From: Thiomonas sp.
GTDB taxonomy: Bacteria; Pseudomonadota; Gammaproteobacteria; Burkholderiales; Burkholderiaceae_C
Direction: 5' to 3'
Length of the DNA stretch: 38,783 nucleotides
Assembly (NCBI GenBank): GCA_027311065.1
Contig: DAICZP010000032.1
Span: 1 to 38,783, forward strand
In this document: positions 25,503 to 32,572 of the stretch, piece by piece
Position numbering within the stretch: position 1 is the stretch's first letter
How the letters are laid out: each line of letters begins with the position of its first letter
The notes under the pieces: generated by a model
The model's input: the letters and a program-made list of their open reading frames with translations, nothing else
What the model was told of the DNA's origin: nothing
Databases searched by the model: none
Made by a program: the position numbers and the translations under genes

Positions 25503-26609
25503 ATGGATCAAGCCAGAACCCCGCGCACCACTCGACGTCTGTCCAGGCTTGCGCACTTGCTCGCCATGCTCGGCCTCGTCGCCGGGCTGTCCCTGCCGAC
25601 GCAGCCCGCCCGGGCCGATGCGCTGGGGGACGTCCAGCAGCTTGCAGCATCGGGCAAGCTTGCGGAAGCGCAAAGCCGGCTCGACAAGCTCATCGCCTCG
25701 AATCCGAAGGATCCGCAGTACCTGTTCCTTCGCGGCGTGCTCCTGACAGAGCAACGTCGCACGGCCGACGCGATCAAGGTCTTCACGCAGATCACCGAGC
25801 AGTTCCCCGAACTTCCCGAACCCTACAACAACCTTGCGGTGCTGTATGCGCAGCAAGGCCAGTTCGACAAGGCCCGCGGCGCGCTCGAAATGGCGATCCA
25901 TACCAATCCGAGCTACGCCACCGCGTTCGAGAATCTGGGGGATGTCTACGCCAAGCTGGCCAGTCAGTCCTACCAGAAGGCACTGCAGCTCAACAGCGGC
26001 AATGGCGATGCCACCGAGGCGAAGCTGGCGTTGATTCGTCAGCTTTTCACCGCCAAACCCATGCCTGCAGGCGCTGCCCCCGTGCCACCCGCGCCGGAAC
26101 CGAAGCCCGCGATTGTGGCAGTCGCGAAACCAGCGCCCCGACCCTCGGTTGCACCGGTCACGTCGACGCCGCAACCCGCGTTGGTTGCCAAGCCTGTCCC
26201 TCAGCCCGCACCAGTGGCCAAGGTCGCCAGCGCCAAGCCGGCCCCGACGAGCCCGGCCCCGGTCATCAGCAACGCTGAGGCGGACGCGGTGGAAGCCGCG
26301 CTGCACCATTGGGCGAAGGCCTGGTCGGACAAGAGCCTTGATGCCTATTTCGCGAGCTACGCCCCCAACTACGCGCCGGCAGGTCAGCGTCATGCCGCGT
26401 GGATGTCGGAGCGACGCGCACGCATCGCGGACAAGGGCCACATCGAGGTGCAACTCGAGCAGATGCATGTCAAGGTCGAAGGCGACAAGGCAATCGCGAA
26501 GTTCCGCCAGATCTATTCGAGTGGATCCCTGCATTTCAATAGCCCGAAAACTCTGAGGCTGGAAAAGATGCATGGGCATTGGCGCATCGTGCAGGAAGGC
26601 GCAGGCTGA
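25503..26609 (+). CDS. exported TPR protein with C-terminal NTF2-like domain
   Basis: A 368-residue protein with an Arg-rich N terminus and a signal peptide (about residues 1-39, ending ARADA). Residues 40-180 hold three or four TPR units (for example LPEPYNNLAVLYAQQGQFDKARGALEMA). A Pro/Ala/Lys-rich linker of about 70 residues (180-255) follows, probably spanning the periplasm or peptidoglycan. The C-terminal part (260-368) with VEAALHHWAKAWSDKSLDAYFASYAPNY and LEKMHGHWRIVQEGAG is like NTF2/SnoaL-type folds. The gene sits divergent from cysS, as in many Betaproteobacteria. Its function is unknown. A strong terminator follows. Confidence 0.82.
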   Translation: MDQARTPRTTRRLSRLAHLLAMLGLVAGLSLPTQPARADALGDVQQLAASGKLAEAQSRLDKLIASNPKDPQYLFLRGVLLTEQRRTADAIKVFTQITEQFPELPEPYNNLAVLYAQQGQFDKARGALEMAIHTNPSYATAFENLGDVYAKLASQSYQKALQLNSGNGDATEAKLALIRQLFTAKPMPAGAAPVPPAPEPKPAIVAVAKPAPRPSVAPVTSTPQPALVAKPVPQPAPVAKVASAKPAPTSPAPVISNAEADAVEAALHHWAKAWSDKSLDAYFASYAPNYAPAGQRHAAWMSERRARIADKGHIEVQLEQMHVKVEGDKAIAKFRQIYSSGSLHFNSPKTLRLEKMHGHWRIVQEGAG

Positions 26610-26667
26610 GTTGTCCCGCGCGCCGGTTCGGCGCGGAATCTTCTTGCCCGAGGTCGCACTAAGCAGA

Positions 26668-26700
26668 CACGGGGCCGGTTCTCCCGGCCCCGTTTTTTTT
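26668..26700 (+). terminator. intrinsic terminator between the TPR gene and the T6SS locus
   Basis: GGGGCCGG (26671-26678) and CCGGCCCC (26684-26691), extended by C/G on the outside, form a stem with a five-base loop, followed by eight T (26693-26700). It lies 60 bp after the TPR stop and 24 bp before tssB, so the type VI genes probably begin their own transcript just after it or are only read through in part. Confidence 0.9.
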
Positions 26701-26723
26701 GTGCGAACCAGAAGGAGCATGCC

Positions 26724-27224
26724 ATGGTGTCGGAAGGATCCATCGCCCCCAGGGAACGGGTGAACATTGTCTACCGCCCCGCGACAGGCGACCATGCCGC
26801 GGACGTCGAGCTTCCCCTGAAGCTGCTCACCCTGGGGGATTTCACCCTGCGCCAGGAGGAAGAACCCATCGAGACATTACGCGCGATCGAGGTCGACCAG
26901 GACAACTTCGACGCCGTGATGCAGGCGCATGCGCTGCGGCTCGACCTGCGGATTCCGCGCGCCCCGGACGCATCGTCTGAAGCAGGGGACACCATCGATG
27001 TCCAGCTGCATTTCAACTGCCTGCAGGATTTCTCTCCCGATGCCATCGCGGCGCAGGTTCCACAACTTCGACACCTCGTCGAAATGCGGGAGGCGCTCAA
27101 GGCTCTCAAGGGCCCACTGGGCAATATCCCCAAATTTCGTCGCCGGCTCCAGGAACTCATCGACAACCCGGCATTGCGCGATCGCCTGCTGGCGGAACTC
27201 GGCATCGCATCGCCTCGCTCGTAA
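26724..27224 (+). CDS. tssB: type VI secretion sheath small subunit TssB (VipA)
   Basis: A 166-residue cytoplasmic protein that, with TssC, forms the contractile sheath of the type VI secretion system. Recognisable parts are RVNIVYRPATGDHAADVELPLKLLTLGDFT at the N terminus, the interface region DVQLHFNCLQDFSPDAIAAQVPQLRHLVEMREALKALKGPLGNIPKFRRRLQELI, and the helical C terminus. AAGGAG lies six bases before the start. It is first in a co-directional run of at least 11 genes and comes right after a terminator. Neighbours confirm the family. Confidence 0.95.
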   Translation: MVSEGSIAPRERVNIVYRPATGDHAADVELPLKLLTLGDFTLRQEEEPIETLRAIEVDQDNFDAVMQAHALRLDLRIPRAPDASSEAGDTIDVQLHFNCLQDFSPDAIAAQVPQLRHLVEMREALKALKGPLGNIPKFRRRLQELIDNPALRDRLLAELGIASPRS

Positions 27225-27244
27225 CCTGCGATCCGGAGCCTCCC

Positions 27245-28717
27245 ATGGACACCTTACCGCACACGGGCGCTGTCGTGCCCGAATCTGCCCTCCTGCTGGA
27301 AACCCTCATCGAAGCTGCGCGCTTGCGCCCTGGTGACGACGCCTACGCTTTGACCCGGCAGGGTCTGGAAACCTTCGTCGCTGAACTCGCGAAGCCCACC
27401 GGCACACCGCTGCCAGCACAACCCTGGGGTATCGACGCCTTGATCGCCAAGATCGATCAACGCCTTTCGGCCTGCATCGACGCCATCCTTCACCACCCCG
27501 ACGTCCAGCGCCTCGAAGCGGCGTGGCGCGGTCTGCGCTTCCTGATCGACCGCACGGACGTTCGCGAAAACATCCGCATCGAGCTGGTCAGCGTGTCCCG
27601 TGAAGCGTTGCAGGACGATCTTGACACCGCCGGCGAACTGACCCGCAGCGCGCTGTACAAGTTGCTTTACACCAGCGAATATGGGCAGTTCGGCGGGCAG
27701 CCTTACGCCGCGGTGATCAGCGACGCGGCGTTCGGCCCAGGCCCGCGCGACATCGCACTGCTTGACTCCATCGCCCGCATCTGCGCCGTCGCCCATGCCC
27801 CGTTCATCGCGGCAGCCGCGCCCTCGTTCTTCGGAATCGCATCACTCGGGGATCTTCCCCATGTCAAGGATCTTGCCGCCCTGTTCGAGGGGCCGCAATA
27901 CATCAGATGGCGCGCATTTCGGGCCGTCGAGCATGCGCGTTACGTGGCACTGACATTGCCGGCCATGCTCCTGCGCTTGCCGTACGGCACCGAAACCGTA
28001 CCCGCGCGAACCTTCCGCTACGTCGAGGATATCTCGGCCGGCAGCACCGCGTTTCTGTGGGGCAGCGCAGCCTTCGCGTTCGCCTCGCGACTGAGCGCAA
28101 GCTTCGCGTCGGACCGCTGGTGCGCCAATATCGTCGGGCCGGCGGGGGGCGGCACGGTCGGTGACCTCCCGATCTTTACCTACACCGCCCTGGGAGAACT
28201 GCAATGCAAGATTCCTGCGGAAGCGCTCATCTCCGAGCGTCGTGAATATGAACTCGCCGAGCAAGGCTTCATTGCGCTCACTATGCGCAAGAACAGTAAC
28301 AACGCTGCATTCTTCTCAGCGAATTCGGTCCAAAAACCCCAACAGTTTGGCAATGGCGAAGGCAGCCACGACGCCGAACTCAACCACCGGCTCGGGACCC
28401 AGCTTCCATACATGTTCATCATCAACAGGCTGGCACACTACATCAAGGTCATCCAGCGCGAAAACATCGGCACCTGGAAAGACCGCGCGGATATTGAAAA
28501 TGCGCTGAACCTCTGGATCCGCCAGTATGTGGCCGATATGGACAATCCCGCGCCCGGCGTGCGTAGTCGCCGCCCCTTGCGACAGGCGCGCATTCTCGTC
28601 AGCGAGGCCGAAGGCGACCCGGGCTGGTACCAGGTCAGCCTCCAGATCCGGCCGCATTTCAAATACATGGGCGCGTCGTTCACCCTGTCACTTGTCGGAC
28701 GCCTCGACAAACAGTGA
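27245..28717 (+). CDS. tssC: type VI secretion sheath large subunit TssC (VipB)
   Basis: A 490-residue cytoplasmic sheath subunit that pairs with TssB around the Hcp tube and contracts to fire the system. Signatures include HHPDVQRLEAAWRGLRFLIDRTD, YGQFGGQPYAAVISD, FRYVEDISAGSTAFLWGSAAFAFASRL, the KNSNNAAFFSANSVQKP segment and LGTQLPYMFIINRLAHYIKVIQRENIG. It ends in FKYMGASFTLSLVGRLDKQ, typical of TssC. It starts 20 bp after tssB. The 147-bp gap to hcp has two hairpins. Confidence 0.96.
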   Translation: MDTLPHTGAVVPESALLLETLIEAARLRPGDDAYALTRQGLETFVAELAKPTGTPLPAQPWGIDALIAKIDQRLSACIDAILHHPDVQRLEAAWRGLRFLIDRTDVRENIRIELVSVSREALQDDLDTAGELTRSALYKLLYTSEYGQFGGQPYAAVISDAAFGPGPRDIALLDSIARICAVAHAPFIAAAAPSFFGIASLGDLPHVKDLAALFEGPQYIRWRAFRAVEHARYVALTLPAMLLRLPYGTETVPARTFRYVEDISAGSTAFLWGSAAFAFASRLSASFASDRWCANIVGPAGGGTVGDLPIFTYTALGELQCKIPAEALISERREYELAEQGFIALTMRKNSNNAAFFSANSVQKPQQFGNGEGSHDAELNHRLGTQLPYMFIINRLAHYIKVIQRENIGTWKDRADIENALNLWIRQYVADMDNPAPGVRSRRPLRQARILVSEAEGDPGWYQVSLQIRPHFKYMGASFTLSLVGRLDKQ

Positions 28718-28735
28718 ACACGCGCGCGGCTCCGG

Positions 28736-28778
28736 GCGTGTTTCAAGCGTCACGCGACGCCTCATCCCTGAAACACGC
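28736..28778 (+). promoter_or_regulatory. long inverted repeat between tssC and hcp
   Basis: A perfect 10-base inverted repeat, GCGTGTTTCA at 28736-28745 and TGAAACACGC at 28769-28778. An inner stem GCGTC/GACGC (28747-28751 and 28756-28760) lies in the loop. No T tract follows, so it may be an mRNA stem that protects the 3' end of tssC or a protein-binding palindrome rather than a terminator. Confidence 0.55.
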
Positions 28779-28811
28779 AGGACATCGTGCTCGCGCAAAC
28801 TGGCCGTGCTG

Positions 28812-28839
28812 GTGAGCCCATGCGGCTCACGCAATTTTT
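28812..28839 (+). terminator. weak terminator-like hairpin just before hcp
   Basis: GTGAGCC (28812-28818) and GGCTCAC (28824-28830) form a perfect 7-bp stem with a five-base loop; five T follow at 28835-28839 after a four-base gap. It ends 26 bp before the hcp start. This looks like a partial terminator or an attenuator. Confidence 0.45.
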
Positions 28840-28864
28840 CTGCCGCGTCCGTGAAGGAGTCGTC

Positions 28865-29353
28865 ATGCCGATGCCATGCTATGCCCTCATCAAAGGCAAG
28901 AACCAGGGTGAAATCAAAGGCTCAAGCAAGGTCCGAGGACACGAGGGCAGGATTCTCGTGCAGGCCGTCGATCACGTGATCGAAATCCCGCGCAACCCCC
29001 AAAGCGGGCTCACGACAGGCAAGCGGGTGCACGGTCCCATGCGGCTGACCAAGGAGGTTGACCAATCCTCCCCAAAGCTGTTCCAGGCGCTGACGTCCGG
29101 TGAACAGATGGAGGAAGTCTCGCTGGCCTACATCCGCATCACCGATCAAGGCACCGAGGAGCGTTACTACACAGTCAAGCTGGAAAACGCCATTTTGACG
29201 CACATCCGCGCCTGGGTTCCCAATTGCCTCGACCATGCGCACCAGCACATCGGCCACATGGAAGACATCTGCTTCACCTACGAAAAAATATCCTGGACCT
29301 TCGAGCCCGATGGCATTGAAGCCGAAGACTCCTGGCTCGCTCCCAAGACCTGA
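28865..29353 (+). CDS. hcp: type VI secretion tube protein Hcp (TssD)
   Basis: A 162-residue protein whose hexameric rings stack into the inner tube of the type VI apparatus; it is secreted and may carry effectors in its lumen. The sequence fits Hcp: KGKNQGEIKGSSKVRGHEGRILVQAVDHVIEIPRN at the start, KEVDQSSPKLFQALTSGEQ, EVSLAYIRITDQGTEERYYTVKLENAILTHIRAW and MEDICFTYEKISWTFEPDGI. There is no C-terminal extension. AAGGAG precedes the start at 28865. It is flanked by hairpins on both sides, which suits an expression level unlike that of its neighbours. Confidence 0.95.
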   Translation: MPMPCYALIKGKNQGEIKGSSKVRGHEGRILVQAVDHVIEIPRNPQSGLTTGKRVHGPMRLTKEVDQSSPKLFQALTSGEQMEEVSLAYIRITDQGTEERYYTVKLENAILTHIRAWVPNCLDHAHQHIGHMEDICFTYEKISWTFEPDGIEAEDSWLAPKT

Positions 29354-29355
29354 AC

Positions 29356-29376
29356 CACGTTGTACGCGCCAACGTG
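29356..29376 (+). promoter_or_regulatory. hairpin just after hcp
   Basis: CACGTTG (29356-29362) and CAACGTG (29370-29376) form a perfect 7-bp stem with a seven-base loop, beginning 3 bases after the hcp stop. There is no T tract. It may stabilise the 3' end of the hcp message after processing. Confidence 0.5.
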
Positions 29377-29393
29377 TCAACCGGCCGCTTGCA

Positions 29394-29810
29394 ATGCCCG
29401 TATCCGCGTCCTCTCCCATGCGCTTGCTCGAACGCCTGCGCCACGGCGCATGTTTCAGGCGTGCACAACCCCATCCCGATGCCCTTCGTGACTCCATCCT
29501 GGATCATCTTCGACGTGTCCTCAACACCCGTCGAGGCCACGCACCTCTAGACCCCGCGTTCGGTCTGCCAGTTGAACTCCTCAGCAACGCAACGGCATCA
29601 GCGCGCTTGGCCACGGACGTCGCACGGCTGATCACACGTTACGAGCCGCGCCTGCTCGGAGTCCGGGTCACACCGCACGAAGCGCCGCCCCCTCTTCACG
29701 GCCCTCGATTCACCATCGAAGGCCGTCTCACCGGTACAGGCACCGTCATCGAGGCCACCACGCGCATGACCGCGAGCGGATGCGTCATCCTCGAGATTCC
29801 CCGTCACTGA
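29394..29810 (+). CDS. tssE: type VI baseplate protein TssE (gp25-like)
   Basis: A 138-residue baseplate protein of the gp25 family, which triggers sheath assembly. Its N terminus MRLLERLRHGACFRR (from the alternative start 29418) is typical. SILDHLRRVLNTRRGHAPLDPAFGLPVELL and the C-terminal RFTIEGRLTGTGTVIEATTRMTASGCVILE beta structure match. Neither the ATG at 29394 nor the one at 29418 has a good ribosome binding site. It is 40 bp after hcp and 7 bp before tssF, so translation is probably coupled to the following gene. Confidence 0.88.
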   Translation: MPVSASSPMRLLERLRHGACFRRAQPHPDALRDSILDHLRRVLNTRRGHAPLDPAFGLPVELLSNATASARLATDVARLITRYEPRLLGVRVTPHEAPPPLHGPRFTIEGRLTGTGTVIEATTRMTASGCVILEIPRH

Positions 29811-29817
29811 ATCAACG

Positions 29818-31542
29818 ATGTTTGTTCAGCACTACCAAGCGCAATTGCGGCATATCCGGGAACTGGCCGCCAGCTTCGCCATGGCGCACCCAGCCCTGGC
29901 ACCCATGCTGCTCGGCACCCGCGCGGATCCCGATGTCGAGCGTGTCCTGGAGGGGGTGGCCTTTCTGACCGCGTTGACCCGCCAGAAGCTGGACGACGAA
30001 TTCCCGGAGTTCACCCAGGAACTCATCGACTTGCTGCTACCGCATTATTTGCGCCCAGTCCCTGCGTCCACCATGGTCGCATTCGAATCCGACACGTCAC
30101 CGCGCACCTCAATCCACGTGCCACGCGGAACCAACGTCGCATCGATCCCGGTGGACGGAACCGCCTGCCAATTCACCACGACATGGGACCTGCAGGTCAC
30201 TCCGCTACGCCTCACCGCCGTCACCGTCCGGGGCGACCCGGCGGATCCTCCCACGCTGGAACTGGAGTTCACGTCGCCAGGCAGACCGCTGCAGGACTGG
30301 TGCGACGACACGCTGCGCCTGTTTCTCTCGTCCGGATACGACGAAGGAAGCCGCCTGCTCCTGCTGCTCGCGCGCCACGTCCGTGATGTCTGGGTCTCAG
30401 CACAGGGGACGCAGCCCTTCAGCCTCGGACGCCAGGCCCTGATCCTCCCGGCATTCGCACCGTCCCTCATGCCGGTCGCACCGCAAGATTTTCCCGCCCA
30501 CGCGGTGGTCCAGGAGTACCTCACCCTTCCCGAAAAATTCCTGTATGTCGACGTCTGCGGCTTCCAGCACTGGCGCACGCGCGCTGGCGCACGTCGTTTC
30601 ACCCTGAACATCGCGTTTGACGCACACCATACATGGATGCCACCGATCGACAGCGCCAGTTTCATGCTGCACGTCGTTCCAGTGGTCAATCTGTTCGAGA
30701 TTGATGCCGAGCCCATCGACCACCAGCATCGCACCTTCGAATACGCCGTGGAGCCGTCCGGCACGCCGCGCACGCACTACACGGTGCACGACGTCACGCG
30801 CGTATCGGGCTGGAAGTCCGGCCAGGCGCAGGCGCGTGCATATCTGCCATTTCGTATGCACCCGCATGGCGCGTACGCCAACACACCAACCTTCCGCATC
30901 ACGCGTCGCAGCGCTGCCGACGGTGGGTGTTCGACGTTCATTTCCCTGCAATACCCGCCGGAAACCGAGGCTGCGCAGGAAACTTTGAGTCTGCGGCTGC
31001 GCTGTACCAACGGAACCCTCGCAGAGGCGCTGGGCGTGGGAGACCTGCATGCTCGATGCGTGAATACACCGGACCGCATGCAATTCACCAACATTCGCCC
31101 CATCGCACCAGGCCGCATGCCGCCGCTGGACGAGAACCTGCTGTGGCGCCTGCTCTCCCACCTGCACATCAACCTCAGCAGCGTCGCCGATGCGGCGCGG
31201 ATTCGTGATCTCCTGGCCTTGTACCTTCCCGGGGCCGATGACGAGCGCGCCCAGGTCCGTGCGAATCGGCGCCGCATCGACGGGCTTGAAGACGTGCGCA
31301 TCGACGCCGAAACCCGTCTCGTCGGCAGGGGAGGCTTGCGACGCGGCCAGGCCATCACCCTGCAATGTCGAAGCGATCATTTCGCCGGCATCGGCGATCT
31401 GTTTGTCTTCGGAAGCGTCCTGGAACGTTTGCTCGGCGATTGCGCCGCATTTGGCGGGTTCGTTCGCGTCACGCTCGACGATCCGCTCTCGGGCAGTCGA
31501 TTCGAATGGCCTGCACGCATCGGCGCCAAGCTGCTGATCTGA
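29818..31542 (+). CDS. tssF: type VI baseplate protein TssF
   Basis: A 574-residue cytoplasmic baseplate wedge protein. The N terminus (YQAQLRHIRELAASFAMAHPALAPMLLGTRADPDVERVLEGVAFLTALTRQKLDDEFPEF) is the conserved TssF start, followed by LIDLLLPHYLRPVPASTMVAFE. Later marks are RAYLPFRMHP near residue 340 and LLWRLLSHLHINLSSVADAARIRDLL near 440. Length is near the usual 580-620. It works with TssG, TssE and TssK. The start is 7 bp after tssE; its end overlaps tssG by 37 bp. Confidence 0.95.
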   Translation: MFVQHYQAQLRHIRELAASFAMAHPALAPMLLGTRADPDVERVLEGVAFLTALTRQKLDDEFPEFTQELIDLLLPHYLRPVPASTMVAFESDTSPRTSIHVPRGTNVASIPVDGTACQFTTTWDLQVTPLRLTAVTVRGDPADPPTLELEFTSPGRPLQDWCDDTLRLFLSSGYDEGSRLLLLLARHVRDVWVSAQGTQPFSLGRQALILPAFAPSLMPVAPQDFPAHAVVQEYLTLPEKFLYVDVCGFQHWRTRAGARRFTLNIAFDAHHTWMPPIDSASFMLHVVPVVNLFEIDAEPIDHQHRTFEYAVEPSGTPRTHYTVHDVTRVSGWKSGQAQARAYLPFRMHPHGAYANTPTFRITRRSAADGGCSTFISLQYPPETEAAQETLSLRLRCTNGTLAEALGVGDLHARCVNTPDRMQFTNIRPIAPGRMPPLDENLLWRLLSHLHINLSSVADAARIRDLLALYLPGADDERAQVRANRRRIDGLEDVRIDAETRLVGRGGLRRGQAITLQCRSDHFAGIGDLFVFGSVLERLLGDCAAFGGFVRVTLDDPLSGSRFEWPARIGAKLLI

Positions 31543-32465
31543 TTCGCGCGTTGCGCGAGCATCCGGCCCGTTTCGATTTTTTCCAGGCGGTCCGCCTCCT
31601 GCGTACGCCGGACGAGCGCTTGCACATCCGACCCGAACTCGGCCTGGGGTTTCCAGTTCGTGACATCGCGGCACTGGAGGCCATGGCAAATGGCGATTGG
31701 CGCATGACGGTCACATTCGGCGGTTTGTACGGCGTGGCCTCAGCGCTGCCGACCTATGACACCGAAGACCTCCTCGACGAACGGTCCGGCGATGGACATT
31801 CGACGCGCGACTTTCTCGACATCCTGCACCACGCCATCTACCTGCAGCTGTTCCAGGCCTGGGCCAAGCCGCGTCTGGCGCGCAGCGTGGTCGAAGAGCG
31901 CAATGCCACCACCCTGGCGAGCCTGCACGCATTGCTCGGCCTCGGTGACGCATCGATACGCACCCGCACTTTCGACGCCAAGACCAGCCTGCTGCGGCAT
32001 GCAGCAGCGCTCGGTCGCTGGTCACGCGGCGCGGTTGGCCTCACATGCATGCTGGCCGATCTTTTCCCCAAAGCGGAGGTCGGCGTTGACGGCGGCTGCC
32101 TGTATCGGGCCTCCATCCCTCTTCAACAGCGCTGGCGCCTTGGAACCACGCCGCATGCGCTCGGCCGTGACAGCACGCTGGGTGCGCGTATCGATGATGC
32201 CGGTGCACTGCGCATCCGACTCGGCGCGCTCGCCCCCCGCCACTATCGCCAGCTTCTGCCAGGCCATGGGGCCCATACCCACTTGCGCGCCATCCTTCAA
32301 ACCTACCTCGACCACCCCATGCACACCACCCTGCAACTGCACTGCAGTCGTGCGGAACCCGCGCGCTGTGGCGGCAAGCGTTGGTGCGTTCTTGGCCACG
32401 ACTGCTGGCTGCTGCGATCGTCCTGCACCCACCCGTCCGGCTCCTGCTTCGTGATCACGCCATGA
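31506..32465 (+). CDS. tssG: type VI baseplate protein TssG
   Basis: A 319-residue baseplate wedge partner of TssF. The N-terminal HPARFDFFQAVRLLRTPDERLHIRPELGLGFPVRDI and the FGGLYGVASALPTYDTEDLL motif are diagnostic, as is DFLDILHHAIYLQLFQAWAKPRL. The length is typical (300-370). The ATG at 31506 overlaps tssF by 37 bp and precedes family-like sequence; no better start exists. In many type VI clusters clpV (tssH) follows; here vgrG follows directly after a 65- to 107-bp gap. The C terminus is Cys-rich (CWLLRSSCTHPSGSC). Confidence 0.92.
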   Translation: MACTHRRQAADLIRALREHPARFDFFQAVRLLRTPDERLHIRPELGLGFPVRDIAALEAMANGDWRMTVTFGGLYGVASALPTYDTEDLLDERSGDGHSTRDFLDILHHAIYLQLFQAWAKPRLARSVVEERNATTLASLHALLGLGDASIRTRTFDAKTSLLRHAAALGRWSRGAVGLTCMLADLFPKAEVGVDGGCLYRASIPLQQRWRLGTTPHALGRDSTLGARIDDAGALRIRLGALAPRHYRQLLPGHGAHTHLRAILQTYLDHPMHTTLQLHCSRAEPARCGGKRWCVLGHDCWLLRSSCTHPSGSCFVITP

Positions 32466-32511
32466 GCGGTGCACAAGCCTGGGCCAAAGTGTTACGACCG
32501 ACATCCAGGTG

Positions 32512-32534
32512 ACATGGCATTGCAACTGCCATGT
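32512..32534 (+). promoter_or_regulatory. inverted repeat over the first possible vgrG start codon
   Basis: ACATGGCA (32512-32519) and TGCCATGT (32527-32534) form a perfect 8-bp stem with a seven-base loop. The upstream-most in-frame vgrG ATG (32531) lies in the second arm. If it forms in mRNA, this start would be masked, which supports the downstream start at 32573. It may also be a control element. Confidence 0.45.
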
Positions 32535-32572
32535 TCAAAATGACCCCTATGCATCTTTGCAGTTTTCCCACC

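Noticed and set aside
25371-26795. 474-codon minus-strand frame opposite the TPR gene, and similar long frames opposite DUF2189, vgrG and the pentapeptide genes
   Set aside because: All mirror genuine plus-strand genes with recognisable domains, and their products are Arg/Gly/His-rich with no known fold.
32462-32512. 16-codon frame starting in the tssG stop (ATGA) and ending before vgrG
   Set aside because: Too short, with no similarity and no own ribosome binding site; the overlap is probably chance, although a leader peptide cannot be fully excluded.
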